Origin: Piscinibacter sp047602365
GTDB lineage: Bacteria; Pseudomonadota; Gammaproteobacteria; Burkholderiales; Burkholderiaceae_C
Length of the DNA: 64,000 nt
Direction of reading: 5' to 3'
Assembly: GCA_047602365.1 (NCBI GenBank)
Contig: JASGHM010000001.1
Location: forward strand, 1,364,001 to 1,428,000
Position numbers and translations under genes: made by a program. A model generated the notes under the pieces. It worked only from the letters and a program-made list of their open reading frames with translations. It searched no databases and was not told the origin of the DNA. Positions 1 through 8,497 of the stretch are shown piece by piece; position 1 is the first letter of the stretch, and every line of letters begins with the position of its first letter.

Positions 1-98
1 AGCACGATGCCCTTGCCACGCACGTAGATCAGCGTGTTGGCAGTGCCGAGGTCGATGGCCAGGTCCGTCGAAAAGTAGCGACGAAAGGATCCGAACAT
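1..98 (-). CDS. mreB: Rod shape-determining protein MreB, 5' end only
   Basis: Only the first 32 or so codons are present; the gene continues past the left edge. Read on the minus strand from the ATG at 98, the protein starts MFGSFRRYFSTDLAIDLGTA and continues NTLIYVRGKG, the classic MreB N-terminus with the first phosphate-binding loop (DLGTANT) of the actin fold. MreB is the bacterial actin homologue that polymerises under the inner membrane and guides cell-wall elongation. It is divergent from gatCAB, an order commonly seen in Burkholderiales. The family call is firm even though only the start is visible. Confidence 0.93.
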   Translation of the reverse strand, partial: MFGSFRRYFSTDLAIDLGTANTLIYVRGKGIV

Positions 99-315
99 GG
101 TGTGGGGAGCTCTCGGCCTTCGCCGCCTTCGGACCATCGGGTCGGGCGCGGCGGCATGGTCGATTCGGGTTGTCGGGGTCGTTCCTTGGGGCCTCGCAAA
201 CCGAGGCGGGACGCGGGCTTCAAGGGCTTGTGGATAACCGGGGATAATACCCCATCGGCCTGCCTCCACCGGGGTGCAGGCCGCGTGTTTTCACCCTGTT
301 TCCGCCTGTGAGTCC
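99..315. promoter_or_regulatory. Divergent intergenic region mreB / gatCAB
   Basis: This 217-base gap separates the divergent mreB and gatC starts and must hold both promoters. The only visible element is a GGGG-ATAATA-CCCC inverted repeat near 239-252, whose ATAATA core could act as a -10 box towards gatC. No good -35 partner at standard spacing is obvious, so the promoter assignment is tentative. Confidence 0.3.
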
Positions 316-615
316 ATGGCCCTGACCCCGCAAGACGTGAGCCGCATCGCCCACCTCGCCCGGCTGGAGTTGTCCGCCGCCGAGCAAGGCTCGCTGCTCA
401 CGCAATTGAACGGCTTCTTCGGAATCGTCGAGCAGATGAGCGCGGTCGACACCACCGGCGTCGAACCGCTGTACACGCCGCTGTCGGCGGTGCAGGAGGT
501 CGGCCTGCGGCTGCGCGACGACGCCGTCACCGAGACCGACGCGCGCACGCTCAACCAGCGCAGCGCGCCGGCGGTGGAGGATGGCCTGTTCCTCGTGCCC
601 AAGGTGATCGAATGA
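316..615 (+). CDS. gatC: Asp-tRNA(Asn)/Glu-tRNA(Gln) amidotransferase subunit C
   Basis: A 99-residue protein starting MALTPQDVSRIAHLARLELS, the usual GatC N-terminus. The C-terminal half has the conserved DDAVTETD stretch. GatC is the small belt-like subunit that wraps around GatA and GatB and stabilises the transamidase, which amidates mischarged Glu-tRNA(Gln) and/or Asp-tRNA(Asn). An in-frame ATG at 274 exists, but the ATG at 316 gives the family-standard start. The stop overlaps the gatA start (ATGA, 612-615), indicating translational coupling. Confidence 0.95.
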   Translation: MALTPQDVSRIAHLARLELSAAEQGSLLTQLNGFFGIVEQMSAVDTTGVEPLYTPLSAVQEVGLRLRDDAVTETDARTLNQRSAPAVEDGLFLVPKVIE

Positions 616-2111
616 AGCCGGTCCATCAGATGGGCGTGGCCGAGCTGGGTCGCGCGCTGGGTTCGCGCGAGCTCTCCAGTGTCGAGGCGACTGGCGCTCT
701 GCTCGAGCGCATGGCCGCGCACACCGCGCTGGGCGCCGTGCTGGCCAGCGACCGCGACGCCGCGCTGCAGCAGGCCGCCGCCGCCGATGCGCGCCGCGCC
801 GCCGGCGACACCGGCGTGCTGCTGGGCGTGCCGATCGCCCACAAGGACATCTTCGTCAGCGCCGGGCTGCCCACCACCGCCGGCTCGAAGATGCTGCAGG
901 ACTACCGCAGCCCGTTCGATGCGACGGTGGTCGCACGGCTCGGCCAGGCCGGCACGGTGACGCTGGCCAAGCTGAACTGCGACGAGTTCGCGATGGGCTC
1001 GGCCAACGAGAACTCCGCCTACGGCCTGGCCCGCAACCCCTGGGACACCACGCGCGTGCCGGGCGGCTCCTCGGGCGGCTCGGCTGCCGCGGTGGCAGCG
1101 CGCTTGGTGCCCGCCGCCACCGGCACCGACACCGGCGGCTCGATCCGCCAGCCGGCCAGCTTCTCCGGCATCACCGGCATCAAGCCGACCTACGGCGTGT
1201 GCTCGCGCTATGGCATGGTCGCGTTCGCCTCCAGCCTCGACCAGGCCGGGCCGATGGCACGTTCGGCCGAGGACTGCGCGCTGCTGCTGTCGGCGATGAG
1301 CGGTTTCGACGAACGCGACTCGACCAGCGCGCAGCGGCCGCCGCAGGACTTCCATGCGCAGATGCTCGCCGCGCGCGCAGGCGCCTCCCCCGGCAAGCCG
1401 CTGGCCGGGCTGCGCATCGGCCTGCCGACGGAGTTCTTCCCCGCCGCGCTGGCCGCCGACGTCGACGGCGCGGTGCGCGCGGCGCTGGCCGAACTCGAGA
1501 AGCTCGGCGCGACGCTGGTCGACGTCAGCCTGCCGCGCACCGAACTGTCGATCCCGGTCTACTACATCATCGCGCCGGCCGAGGCGAGCTCGAACCTGTC
1601 GCGCTTCGACGGTGTGCGCTACGGCCACCGCGCCGCGAAGTACGGCGACCTGCTCGACATGTACAAGAAGAGCCGCAGCGAAGGCTTCGGCGCCGAGGTC
1701 AAGCGCCGCATCATGATCGGCACCTACGTGCTGAGCCACGGCTACTACGACGCCTACTACCTGCAGGCGCAGAAGCTGCGCCGCATGATCGCCGACGACT
1801 TCCAGCGCTGCTTCACGCAGTGCGACGTCATCGCCGGGCCGGTGGCGCCCAGCGTGGCCTGGAAGATCGGTGCGCAGGGCGACGACCCGGTCGCCGCCTA
1901 CCTGGCCGACATCTTCACGCTGCCCGCCAGCCTGGCCGGCCTGCCCGGCATGAGCGTGCCGGCCGGCTTCGCCGAATCCGGTGAAGGCTCGGGCATGCCC
2001 GTCGGCCTGCAGCTGATCGGCAACTACTTCCAGGAGGGCACGCTGCTGCACGCCGCGCACGCCTTCCAGCAGGCGACCGACTGGCACGCACGCGTGCCCA
2101 GCGGGTTCTGA
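612..2111 (+). CDS. gatA: Asp-tRNA(Asn)/Glu-tRNA(Gln) amidotransferase subunit A
   Basis: A 499-residue amidase-signature protein, the normal GatA length. The Ser-cisSer-Lys triad is visible: Lys in GVPIAHKDIF near residue 77, the cis-Ser in PGGSSGGSAAAV near 155, and the nucleophilic Ser in TGTDTGGSIRQPAS near 175. GatA hydrolyses glutamine and passes ammonia through a channel to GatB. The gene starts inside the gatC stop codon and ends 5 bases before gatB, so the three form one operon. Confidence 0.97.
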   Translation: MKPVHQMGVAELGRALGSRELSSVEATGALLERMAAHTALGAVLASDRDAALQQAAAADARRAAGDTGVLLGVPIAHKDIFVSAGLPTTAGSKMLQDYRSPFDATVVARLGQAGTVTLAKLNCDEFAMGSANENSAYGLARNPWDTTRVPGGSSGGSAAAVAARLVPAATGTDTGGSIRQPASFSGITGIKPTYGVCSRYGMVAFASSLDQAGPMARSAEDCALLLSAMSGFDERDSTSAQRPPQDFHAQMLAARAGASPGKPLAGLRIGLPTEFFPAALAADVDGAVRAALAELEKLGATLVDVSLPRTELSIPVYYIIAPAEASSNLSRFDGVRYGHRAAKYGDLLDMYKKSRSEGFGAEVKRRIMIGTYVLSHGYYDAYYLQAQKLRRMIADDFQRCFTQCDVIAGPVAPSVAWKIGAQGDDPVAAYLADIFTLPASLAGLPGMSVPAGFAESGEGSGMPVGLQLIGNYFQEGTLLHAAHAFQQATDWHARVPSGF

Positions 2112-2116
2112 ACACC

Positions 2117-3586
2117 ATGAGCAGCCCCCAACTGATCCGCGGCTACGAGGTCGTCATCGGCATCGAGACGCACGCGCAGCTGTCCACGCAATCGAAGATC
2201 TTCAGCGGCTCGAGCACGCAGTTCGGCGCCGCGCCGAACACGCAGGCCTCACCGGTCGACCTGGCGCTGCCCGGCACGCTGCCGGTGATGAACCGCGGTG
2301 CCGTCGAGCGCGCCATCCGTTTCGGCCTGGCGGTCGGCGCCACCGTCGCGCCGCTGTCGATCTTCGCGCGCAAGAACTACTTCTACCCCGACCTGCCCAA
2401 GGGCTACCAGATCAGCCAGTACGAGACCCCGGTCGTGCAGGGTGGTGAGGTCGAGTTCTTCATCGGCGAAACGCGCCACGTGGTGCACCTGACGCGCGCG
2501 CACCTGGAAGAAGACGCCGGCAAGTCGCTGCACGAGGACTACCACGGCCAGACCGGCATCGACCTGAACCGTGCCGGCACGCCGCTGCTGGAGATCGTCA
2601 CCGAGCCCGACATGCGCAGCAGCGCCGAGGCCGCCGCCTACGCACGTGCGCTGCACGCGCTGGTGGTGTGGCTGGACATCTGCGACGGCAACATGCAGGA
2701 AGGCTCGTTCCGCTGCGACGCCAACGTCTCGGTGCGCAAGCCCGGTGCGCCCTTCGGCACGCGCCGCGAGATCAAGAACCTGAACAGCTTCAAGTTCCTG
2801 CAGCAGGCGATCGACTTCGAGGTGCAGTGGCAGATCGACCTGATCGAGGACGGCGGCGCCGTCCAGCAGGCCACCGTGCTGTTCGACCCCGACACGGGCG
2901 AGACGCGGGCGATGCGCACCAAGGAAGACGCGCACGACTACCGCTACTTCCCCGACCCCGACCTGCCGCCGCTGGCGATCGCGCCGGAGTGGGTCGCGCG
3001 CGTGAAGGCCGGGATGCCCGAGCTGCCGCGCCTGATGGCGCAGCGCTTCCAGGCCGACTACGGCCTGCCCGCCTACGACGCGGCGATGATGACGCAGGGC
3101 AAGGCGATGGGCGCCTTCTTCGAGGCCGCCGCGAAAGCCTGCGGCCAGCCCAAGCTGGTCGCCAACTGGCTGATGGGCGAGGTGTCGCGGCGCCTCAACG
3201 CCGAGGAGCGTGGCATCGACACCAGCCCGGTCGGCGCGGCGCAGCTGGCGGCGATGATCGGCCGCATCGCCGACGGCACCATCTCCAACAACGGCGCGCG
3301 CCAGGTGTTCGACCTGATGTGGGCCGCAGGTCGGTCAACACAGAAGCCATCTCCCGACTATGTTGATCGCACCATTGCCAAGCTCGGGCTCAAGCAGATG
3401 TCCGACAGCGGCGAGCTCGAGCGCATCGTCGACGAGGTGCTGGCCGCCAATCCGAAGTCGGTCGAGGAATACCGTGCCGGCAAGGACAAGGCCTTCAACG
3501 CGCTGGTCGGCCAGGCCATGAAGGCGAGCAAGGGCAAGGCCAACCCGACCCAGGTCAACGAACTGCTGAAGAAGAAGCTGGGCTGA
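2117..3586 (+). CDS. gatB: Asp-tRNA(Asn)/Glu-tRNA(Gln) amidotransferase subunit B
   Basis: A 489-residue GatB. The cradle domain starts YEVVIGIETHAQL and includes YFYPDLPKGYQISQYE and DLNRAGTPLLEIVTEPD; helical and YqeY-like tail domains follow (VDEVLAANPKSVEEYRAGK, ending NELLKKKLG). GatB binds the mischarged tRNA, activates the acyl group with ATP and amidates it using ammonia from GatA. Near 3330-3380 a stretch with more A/T and atypical codons encodes about seven extra residues between DLMWA and LGLKQMSD compared with my memory of the family; the frame is kept, so the protein is probably functional. Confidence 0.97.
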   Translation: MSSPQLIRGYEVVIGIETHAQLSTQSKIFSGSSTQFGAAPNTQASPVDLALPGTLPVMNRGAVERAIRFGLAVGATVAPLSIFARKNYFYPDLPKGYQISQYETPVVQGGEVEFFIGETRHVVHLTRAHLEEDAGKSLHEDYHGQTGIDLNRAGTPLLEIVTEPDMRSSAEAAAYARALHALVVWLDICDGNMQEGSFRCDANVSVRKPGAPFGTRREIKNLNSFKFLQQAIDFEVQWQIDLIEDGGAVQQATVLFDPDTGETRAMRTKEDAHDYRYFPDPDLPPLAIAPEWVARVKAGMPELPRLMAQRFQADYGLPAYDAAMMTQGKAMGAFFEAAAKACGQPKLVANWLMGEVSRRLNAEERGIDTSPVGAAQLAAMIGRIADGTISNNGARQVFDLMWAAGRSTQKPSPDYVDRTIAKLGLKQMSDSGELERIVDEVLAANPKSVEEYRAGKDKAFNALVGQAMKASKGKANPTQVNELLKKKLG

Positions 3587-3611
3587 ACGCGGACGCGCGG
3601 GCGCGCGCCGC

Positions 3612-4331
3612 TCACTGCTTGACCGGCTTCTTCGGCGCCGACGCGGCCGCTTCCGACGAGGCCAGCACGCCCATCGAGCCGGGCTGGGCGCCGCCCCACA
3701 GCTTGCGCAGCCGCTCCAACTCGTCGTCGTAGAGCTTGTTGACGCGCACCTGCTCGGCCTTCTGGTTCTGGATCAGCGTGCGCTGCGCCTCGGTGGAGGC
3801 ATCGTTGGCGTCGATCGCCTGCTTCAGCTTGAGCGGCAGCTGCTTGCCGACGTAGAACTCCGACTCGTCCATCAGAGGCTTGCGATCCTTCTCCAGGCCT
3901 TCCAGGCGCGCCTCGGAGATCTTCAGGCCCTTGCGCGTGTCGTCGAGCGCTGCCTCGCGCGCCTTGTTGTGCGCCGCCTCGTTCGGGAAGCGCTGCAGCA
4001 GGTTGCGGTCGCGGCGCACCGCCTCGCGCTGCTGGGCACGGGCCAGCGCCTCGTCCTGCTGGCGCGCCTCGTAGGCGGCGCGCTCGTCGGCCGTCATCGA
4101 CGGCGGCAGCACCTGCTTGACCGACCCGTCGGAGTTGAGCAGTCGCTGGTCGCGGGCGGTGCATTCCGGAATCGGCCGGTCGGAGGTCAGCCGCTTGCCG
4201 TTGGCATCGACGCAGCTGTAGATCGAACCGGTCTTGGTCGCCTGCGCGATCGCCTGGCCGGGCACGACGGCAGCCACCGTCGCCAGCAAGCCGGCGGCAG
4301 TGAGCGATCGGGCCAGGACCCAGCGGTGCAT
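3612..4331 (-). CDS. DUF4124-type exported protein
   Basis: A 239-residue protein with an N-terminal signal peptide (MHRWVLARSLTAAGLLATVA, cut near AIAQA). The short domain IYSCVDANGKRLTSDRPIPEC matches the DUF4124 pattern of betaproteobacterial envelope proteins. From about residue 85 onward it is highly charged and helical, rich in Arg, Glu and Lys, probably a coiled coil, and it ends in an Ala/Ser/Lys tail. The start codon directly abuts the pyrE stop, so it is probably co-transcribed with pyrE. Function unknown; a periplasmic location is inferred from the signal peptide. Confidence 0.75.
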   Translation of the reverse strand: MHRWVLARSLTAAGLLATVAAVVPGQAIAQATKTGSIYSCVDANGKRLTSDRPIPECTARDQRLLNSDGSVKQVLPPSMTADERAAYEARQQDEALARAQQREAVRRDRNLLQRFPNEAAHNKAREAALDDTRKGLKISEARLEGLEKDRKPLMDESEFYVGKQLPLKLKQAIDANDASTEAQRTLIQNQKAEQVRVNKLYDDELERLRKLWGGAQPGSMGVLASSEAAASAPKKPVKQ

Positions 4332-5009
4332 TCAGACTCCGTAACGTTCGCGGTAGGCCGCCACGGCGCCGAAGTGGGCGCCCAATCCGGTGTCGGCGGT
4401 CGAGTTCAAGTATTGCAGCAAGTCCGAAAGCGTCGCAATCGCTGCCACCCGCAGACCGAGCTGTTGCTGGACATACTGCACGGCCGACCACGCTGTGTCG
4501 CCCTGGCCGTCGGTCGCCTTCTCCTGGCGGTCGAGCGCGATCGCCACGCCGCAGGGTGTGGCGCCGGCCGCCTGGATCATCGAGATGGATTCACGCACCG
4601 AGGTTCCCGCAGAAATCACGTCATCGATGATGAGAACGCGGCCGGTCACCTTCGCGCCGACCAGCGTCCCGCCCTCGCCGTGATCTTTCGCCTCCTTGCG
4701 GTTGTAGGCGAAGGGCACATTGCGGCCGAGCCGGGCGAGTTCGATGGCCACCGCGGCGGCCAGCGTGATGCCCTTGTAGGCCGGGCCGAACAGCATGTCG
4801 AACTGCAGGCCCGACGCCATCAGGCGACGTGCATAGAATTCCGCCAGGCGGCCGAGCTTGGCGCCATCGTCGAACAGGCCGGCGTTGAAGAAGTAGGGCG
4901 ACAGCCGGCCCGCCTTGGTCTTGAACTCGCCGAAGCGCAGCACGCCGGCGTCGACCGCAAACCTCACGAAGTCCTGGGCCAGGGGATCGGTGGCAGGGCT
5001 CGTCGTCAT
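4332..5009 (-). CDS. pyrE: Orotate phosphoribosyltransferase
   Basis: A 225-residue type I phosphoribosyltransferase that makes orotidine 5'-phosphate from orotate and PRPP in pyrimidine synthesis. It carries the orotate-side motifs GEFKTKAGRLSPYFFNAG and FGPAYKGITLA, the Lys/Glu loop NRKEAKDHGEGG, and the PRPP-binding motif VLIIDDVISAGTS. The ATG at 5009 (MTTSPATDPLAQDF) gives the standard length; longer in-frame starts would run through the divergent xth gene. The ribosome-binding site is weak, and the start lies only 13 bases from the xth start. Confidence 0.95.
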   Translation of the reverse strand: MTTSPATDPLAQDFVRFAVDAGVLRFGEFKTKAGRLSPYFFNAGLFDDGAKLGRLAEFYARRLMASGLQFDMLFGPAYKGITLAAAVAIELARLGRNVPFAYNRKEAKDHGEGGTLVGAKVTGRVLIIDDVISAGTSVRESISMIQAAGATPCGVAIALDRQEKATDGQGDTAWSAVQYVQQQLGLRVAAIATLSDLLQYLNSTADTGLGAHFGAVAAYRERYGV

Positions 5010-5022
5010 CGGAGGCTTTCTC

Positions 5023-5808
5023 GTGTTCCGTCTCGTCACGCTCAATCTGAACGGCATCCGCTCGGCGGCGACCAAGGGCTTCGAGGCCTGGGCCGAAGGC
5101 GTGGCGGCCGATTGTATGGGGGTGCAGGAGGTCAAGGCGCAGGCCGCCGACGTGGAAGGACGCTTCGACAGCGTCGCCGGCATGACCGGGCATTTCCACT
5201 TCGCCGACAAGAAGGGCTACTCCGGCGTCGGGCTGTACTCGCGCAAGAAGCCCAGCGCGGTGATCACCGGCATCGGCAATGCCGAGTTCGACGCCGAGGG
5301 CCGCTACGTCGAGGCGCGCTTCGACAACGCGCGGCGCAAGCTGTCGATCATCAGCTGCTACTTCCCCAGCGGCTCCAGCGGCGAGGAGCGCCAGCAGGCC
5401 AAGTTCCGCTTCCTGGCGCTGATGGCGCCGCACCTGATCAAGCTGAAGGCCGAGCGTGAGTTCATCCTGGTCGGCGACGTCAACATCGCCCACAAGGAAA
5501 TCGACCTGAAGAACTGGAAGAGCAACCAGAAGAACAGCGGCTTCCTGCCCGAGGAGCGGGCCTGGATGACGCATGCGCTGGACCAGATCGGCCTGGTCGA
5601 CGTGTTCCGCACGCTGAACCCGCACCCCGAGCAGTACACGTGGTGGAGCAACCGCGGCCAGGCCTGGGCGAAGAACGTCGGCTGGCGGCTGGACTACCAC
5701 CTGGCGACGCCGAAGATCGCCGCGAAGGCGAAGCACGAGCACATCTACCTCGAGCAGCGCTTCTCCGACCACGCGCCGCTGGTGATCGACTACGACTTCA
5801 CGCTGTGA
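5023..5808 (+). CDS. xth: Exodeoxyribonuclease III
   Basis: A 261-residue exonuclease/endonuclease/phosphatase-fold enzyme, an abasic-site endonuclease with 3'-5' exonuclease activity used in base excision repair. Visible motifs are VTLNLNGIRSA, the metal-binding Glu in MGVQEVKAQ, GDVNIAHKEIDLKN, RLDYHLAT and the terminal SDHAPLVIDY. A GTG start at 5023 with GGAGG at 5011-5015 fits the family start (V/M-FRLVTLNLNG). The gene is divergent from pyrE with start codons 13 bases apart, so its promoter should lie inside the pyrE coding region. The last 11 bases overlap the convergent esterase gene. Confidence 0.93.
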   Translation: MFRLVTLNLNGIRSAATKGFEAWAEGVAADCMGVQEVKAQAADVEGRFDSVAGMTGHFHFADKKGYSGVGLYSRKKPSAVITGIGNAEFDAEGRYVEARFDNARRKLSIISCYFPSGSSGEERQQAKFRFLALMAPHLIKLKAEREFILVGDVNIAHKEIDLKNWKSNQKNSGFLPEERAWMTHALDQIGLVDVFRTLNPHPEQYTWWSNRGQAWAKNVGWRLDYHLATPKIAAKAKHEHIYLEQRFSDHAPLVIDYDFTL

Positions 5809-6475
5809 GGCGATCGACGAGCCAGCGGTTCAGGTCGGCGATCTCTTCCGGGCAGACCGAGTGCCCCATCGGGTACTCGTGCCACTCGAGCGGGTGGCCC
5901 AGAGCCACCAGCGCGTCGCGCGATGCGTGGCCGCGCGCCGGCACGACGATTTCGTCCTCGCTGCCGTGGGCGAGGAAGATCGGCAGGTCGCGGTTGGCCT
6001 CGCTGCGCTCGGAGGCGGTGGTCGCGGCCAGCGGCAGGTAGCCCGACATGCCGACCAGCCCGGCCAGCCGCTCGGGGTAGCGCAGCCCGGCCAGCAGCGT
6101 CATCGCGCAGCCCTGCGAGAAGCCGGCCAGCACGATGCGGTTCGCCGCGATGCCACGTTCGCGTTCGCGGGCAATCAGCGCGGCGACGGCACGGCCGGAT
6201 TCACGCAGGCCGGCCTCGTCCTCGCGGCGCTGCAGGTCGGCGCCGAGGATGTCGTACCAGGCGCGCATGCGGTAGCCACCGTTGATGGTCACCGGCCGCA
6301 CCGGCGCGTGCGGGAAGACGAAGCGCACCGCGCCGACGGCCGACAGGTCGAGCGCCTCGGCCACCGGCACGAAGTCGCTGCCGTCGGCGCCCAGGCCGTG
6401 CAGCACGATCACGCTGGCGACCGGATGCTCTCCGGTCGCACCTTCCAGGGCTTCGAGGTCGGGGGCGTCGTCCAT
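5798..6475 (-). CDS. Carboxylesterase/phospholipase family hydrolase
   Basis: A 225-residue alpha/beta hydrolase of the abhydrolase_2 (EstB/lysophospholipase-like) family. Visible are the oxyanion region VIVLHGLGADGSDFVPVAE, FPHAPVRPVTINGG, the nucleophile elbow GFSQGCAMT, the acid in AHGSEDEIVVP, and the His in YPMGHSVCPEEI. It probably hydrolyses short-chain carboxylic esters in the cytoplasm, as no signal peptide is present. The ATG at 6475 gives the family length. The 3' end overlaps xth tail to tail. Confidence 0.9.
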   Translation of the reverse strand: MDDAPDLEALEGATGEHPVASVIVLHGLGADGSDFVPVAEALDLSAVGAVRFVFPHAPVRPVTINGGYRMRAWYDILGADLQRREDEAGLRESGRAVAALIARERERGIAANRIVLAGFSQGCAMTLLAGLRYPERLAGLVGMSGYLPLAATTASERSEANRDLPIFLAHGSEDEIVVPARGHASRDALVALGHPLEWHEYPMGHSVCPEEIADLNRWLVDRLTA

Positions 6476-6529
6476 GGCGGCATTCTGACCGCAGTCGTGC
6501 CGGCCCCGGCAGGCCCTACAGTGCAGGCC

Positions 6530-7157
6530 ATGACGCCACCGCTGCCTCCCGATTGCCGTTCCCGTGTGGACGCCCTGCTGGCCGCCGGCGGGCGCCGGGT
6601 GCTCGGCCTGGTCGGCGCGCCGGGTGCCGGCAAGTCGACGCTCGCGCAGGCGCTGCTGCAGACGCTGGGTGACGCTGGCGCAGGTGGTGCCGATGGACGG
6701 TTTCCACCTGGCCAACGTGGAGCTGGCGCGCCTAAGCCGCGCCGGGCGCAAGGGTGCACCCGACACCTTCGACGCCGCCGGCTACGTTGCGCTGCTGCGC
6801 CGCCTGCGCGAGCAGCACGACGACCAGATCGTCTACGCGCCCGAGTTCCGCCGCGAGATCGAGGAGCCGATCGCCGGCGCGATCGCCGTGCTGCCGACGA
6901 CGCGGCTGGTGATCACCGAAGGCAACTACCTGCTGTTCGACGACGGCCCCTGGGCCGAGGTCGCCGGCCTGCTGGACGATTGCTGGTACGTCGATGTCGA
7001 TGACGACCTGCGCCGGCAACGGCTGATCGACCGGCACATGCGCTTCGGCCGCGACTTGGCAGCCGCACGCGCCTGGGTTGAGCAGACCGACGAGCCGAAC
7101 GCGCGGCGCATCGCGGCCACGCGGGCACGCGCGCAGGCCGTGATCCGCTGGGACTGA
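6530..7157 (+). pseudogene. Nucleoside/nucleotide kinase-like P-loop protein, frameshifted
   Basis: The gene reads as a uridine-kinase/PanK-like P-loop kinase only if a single-base shift is allowed. The first frame, from ATG 6530, gives MTPPLPPDCRSRVDALLAAG and then Walker A GLVGAPGAGKSTLAQALL. After about 6676 the homology moves to the next frame (AQVVPMDGFHLANVELARL), then GAPDTFDAAGYVALLRRL, VITEGNYLLFD and RLIDRHMRFGRD, with a stop at 7157. Removing one G of the GG at 6677-6678 restores a single protein of about 208 residues, the normal size. The parts are otherwise well conserved, so the indel is recent or a sequence error. The substrate cannot be stated. Confidence 0.8.
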
Positions 7158-7175
7158 GCCGAGCGCGGCCGGCTG

Positions 7176-7365
7176 CTAACGGCCCGGGTAGCGCAACCAG
7201 GTCATCACCACGTTCAGGTCGGTGACGTCGGCCGCCGCCTCGACGCGACGACCATCGCCGCGGTCGAGCGTGCCGGTGCTGTGCGCGTCCTGCAGCAGCG
7301 TGAGGTCATACCTGCACATCGACGACCAGCAAGACCAGGCGGTGCCTGGAACGGACGATGGCCAT
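7176..7365 (-). pseudogene. Isochorismatase-family hydrolase remnant with large internal deletion
   Basis: On the minus strand an ATG at 7365, preceded by a GGGAG ribosome site, opens MAIVRSRHRLVLLVVDVQV and then stops at 7306-7308. LLVVDVQ is the typical first strand of isochorismatase-type cysteine hydrolases and carries the catalytic Asp. One frame over, starting at 7310, the sequence continues YDLTLLQDAHSTGTLDRGDG and ends NVVMTWLRYPGR, a typical C-terminus of the same family. About 110 central codons, including the catalytic Lys and Cys, are missing and the frame is shifted. The rest of the 346-base gap between genes (7366-7503) shows nothing coding. Confidence 0.75.
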
Positions 7366-7503
7366 GGTGACACTCCCGTGCCTGGTTCGCAGGCAGCCAT
7401 CGTGGCACGGTCCGGCCGGTTCTGCTCCTGCTGCTGCGCCTGCATCGCCAGCTGGACCTCGCCGACCCGGCGAGGCGGGACGACGCCGGCCCGTCCGTGC
7501 CGC

Positions 7504-8346
7504 TCAGTGCTTGCGGCCGAAGGCCTGGACGAGCGTGAAGCTCGTGCCCCAGACGCCGGGGCGCTGCAGCTCCCACTCGGCCGCGTCGAGCAGCGCCGTG
7601 AGCCTGGCCGCGCCGACGAGGGCTTCGAGGCGGCCCTTCAGTGCCGCGGCGAACTGCAGCGGCAGCCGCAGGTACGGGTGGCCCGGCTCGAGCGCGACGA
7701 CCTGCGCGCGCAGTGCCGGCTCGATGCCGTGCTGGCGCATCAGGCGGGGCAGCTCGCGGCCGGCGTTGAAGTGGCCGCCAGCGGCCGTGAAGGCCTGCTG
7801 CAGCAGCATGATCAACTCCTCGGTTGCCGGCCCCTGCGGGTGAATGCGCCAGGACGCGGCGTCCGGATCCTCCAGCACCAGCCAGCCGCCGGGCTTGAGC
7901 CGCGCGCAGTAGCTGTGCAGCTGCTCGGCGTCGCGCCCCAGCGGGGCGAGCTGGAAGCGCGCGTGCACGAGGTCGAAGCCGGCGGCGGGCAGCCGGCTCG
8001 CGAACAGGTCGTCCTCGACGATCTCGACGCCGGCCAGCTTCTCGTCGACGACGAAGGCACGCGCTGCAGCGAGCATGCGCGGGTCGACGTCGCTGCCGAC
8101 CACGCGGCCGCCATCACCGAGCCGGCGACGCAACGCACGCAGCCAGCCCATGGCACCACAGCCGACGTCGAGCACGACGGCGTCCGCGGGCAGCTGCATC
8201 TCGCGCAGCAGCATTTCCCCCGCCGGCTCCCAGACGCGCGACTGCAGGCGCAGGCGCCCGAGTTCGGACGCCTGGTCGGCGAGGAGGTAGGACGGGCCAG
8301 TCGGCGCACCACCGGAACCGCGGGTTCTTGTCTCTGTCATGGCCAT
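7504..8346 (-). CDS. Class I SAM-dependent methyltransferase
   Basis: A 280-residue Rossmann-fold methyltransferase. Motif I VVLDVGCGAMGWLRALRR lies near residue 63, an acidic residue follows in GSDVDPRMLAAAR, motif post-I is VEIVEDDLFASRLP, and motif IV/V is GFDLVHARFQLAPL and LKPGGWLVLEDPD. The start ATG at 8346 has GAGGA seven bases upstream. The C-terminal third (LPRLMRQHGIEPALRAQV) is a substrate-cap region typical of UbiE/TrmM-like small-molecule enzymes. No signal peptide. The substrate is not deducible from the sequence or neighbours. Confidence 0.85.
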   Translation of the reverse strand: MAMTETRTRGSGGAPTGPSYLLADQASELGRLRLQSRVWEPAGEMLLREMQLPADAVVLDVGCGAMGWLRALRRRLGDGGRVVGSDVDPRMLAAARAFVVDEKLAGVEIVEDDLFASRLPAAGFDLVHARFQLAPLGRDAEQLHSYCARLKPGGWLVLEDPDAASWRIHPQGPATEELIMLLQQAFTAAGGHFNAGRELPRLMRQHGIEPALRAQVVALEPGHPYLRLPLQFAAALKGRLEALVGAARLTALLDAAEWELQRPGVWGTSFTLVQAFGRKH

Positions 8347-8497
8347 CGTGCTGTCCTCGTGCCGCAATGGCGCGATGATCCGGCGCGCCGGTCGCACGGC
8401 GGTTTCGTCACCGCACAGCACACGTTTCGTTTGTCGCGCGCCCGCCGCGCCCGCGACACTGCCGCGCAGCCAGCCCTGTGTTCGACGTCCCGGTTCG

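Noticed and set aside
291..2087. A 598-codon minus-strand open frame opposite gatC/gatA
   Set aside because: Antisense shadow of conserved gat genes with no recognisable motif.
6660..6700. Programmed ribosomal frameshift in the kinase gene
   Set aside because: No slippery heptamer or downstream stimulatory structure was seen, and the family is not known to use frameshifting.
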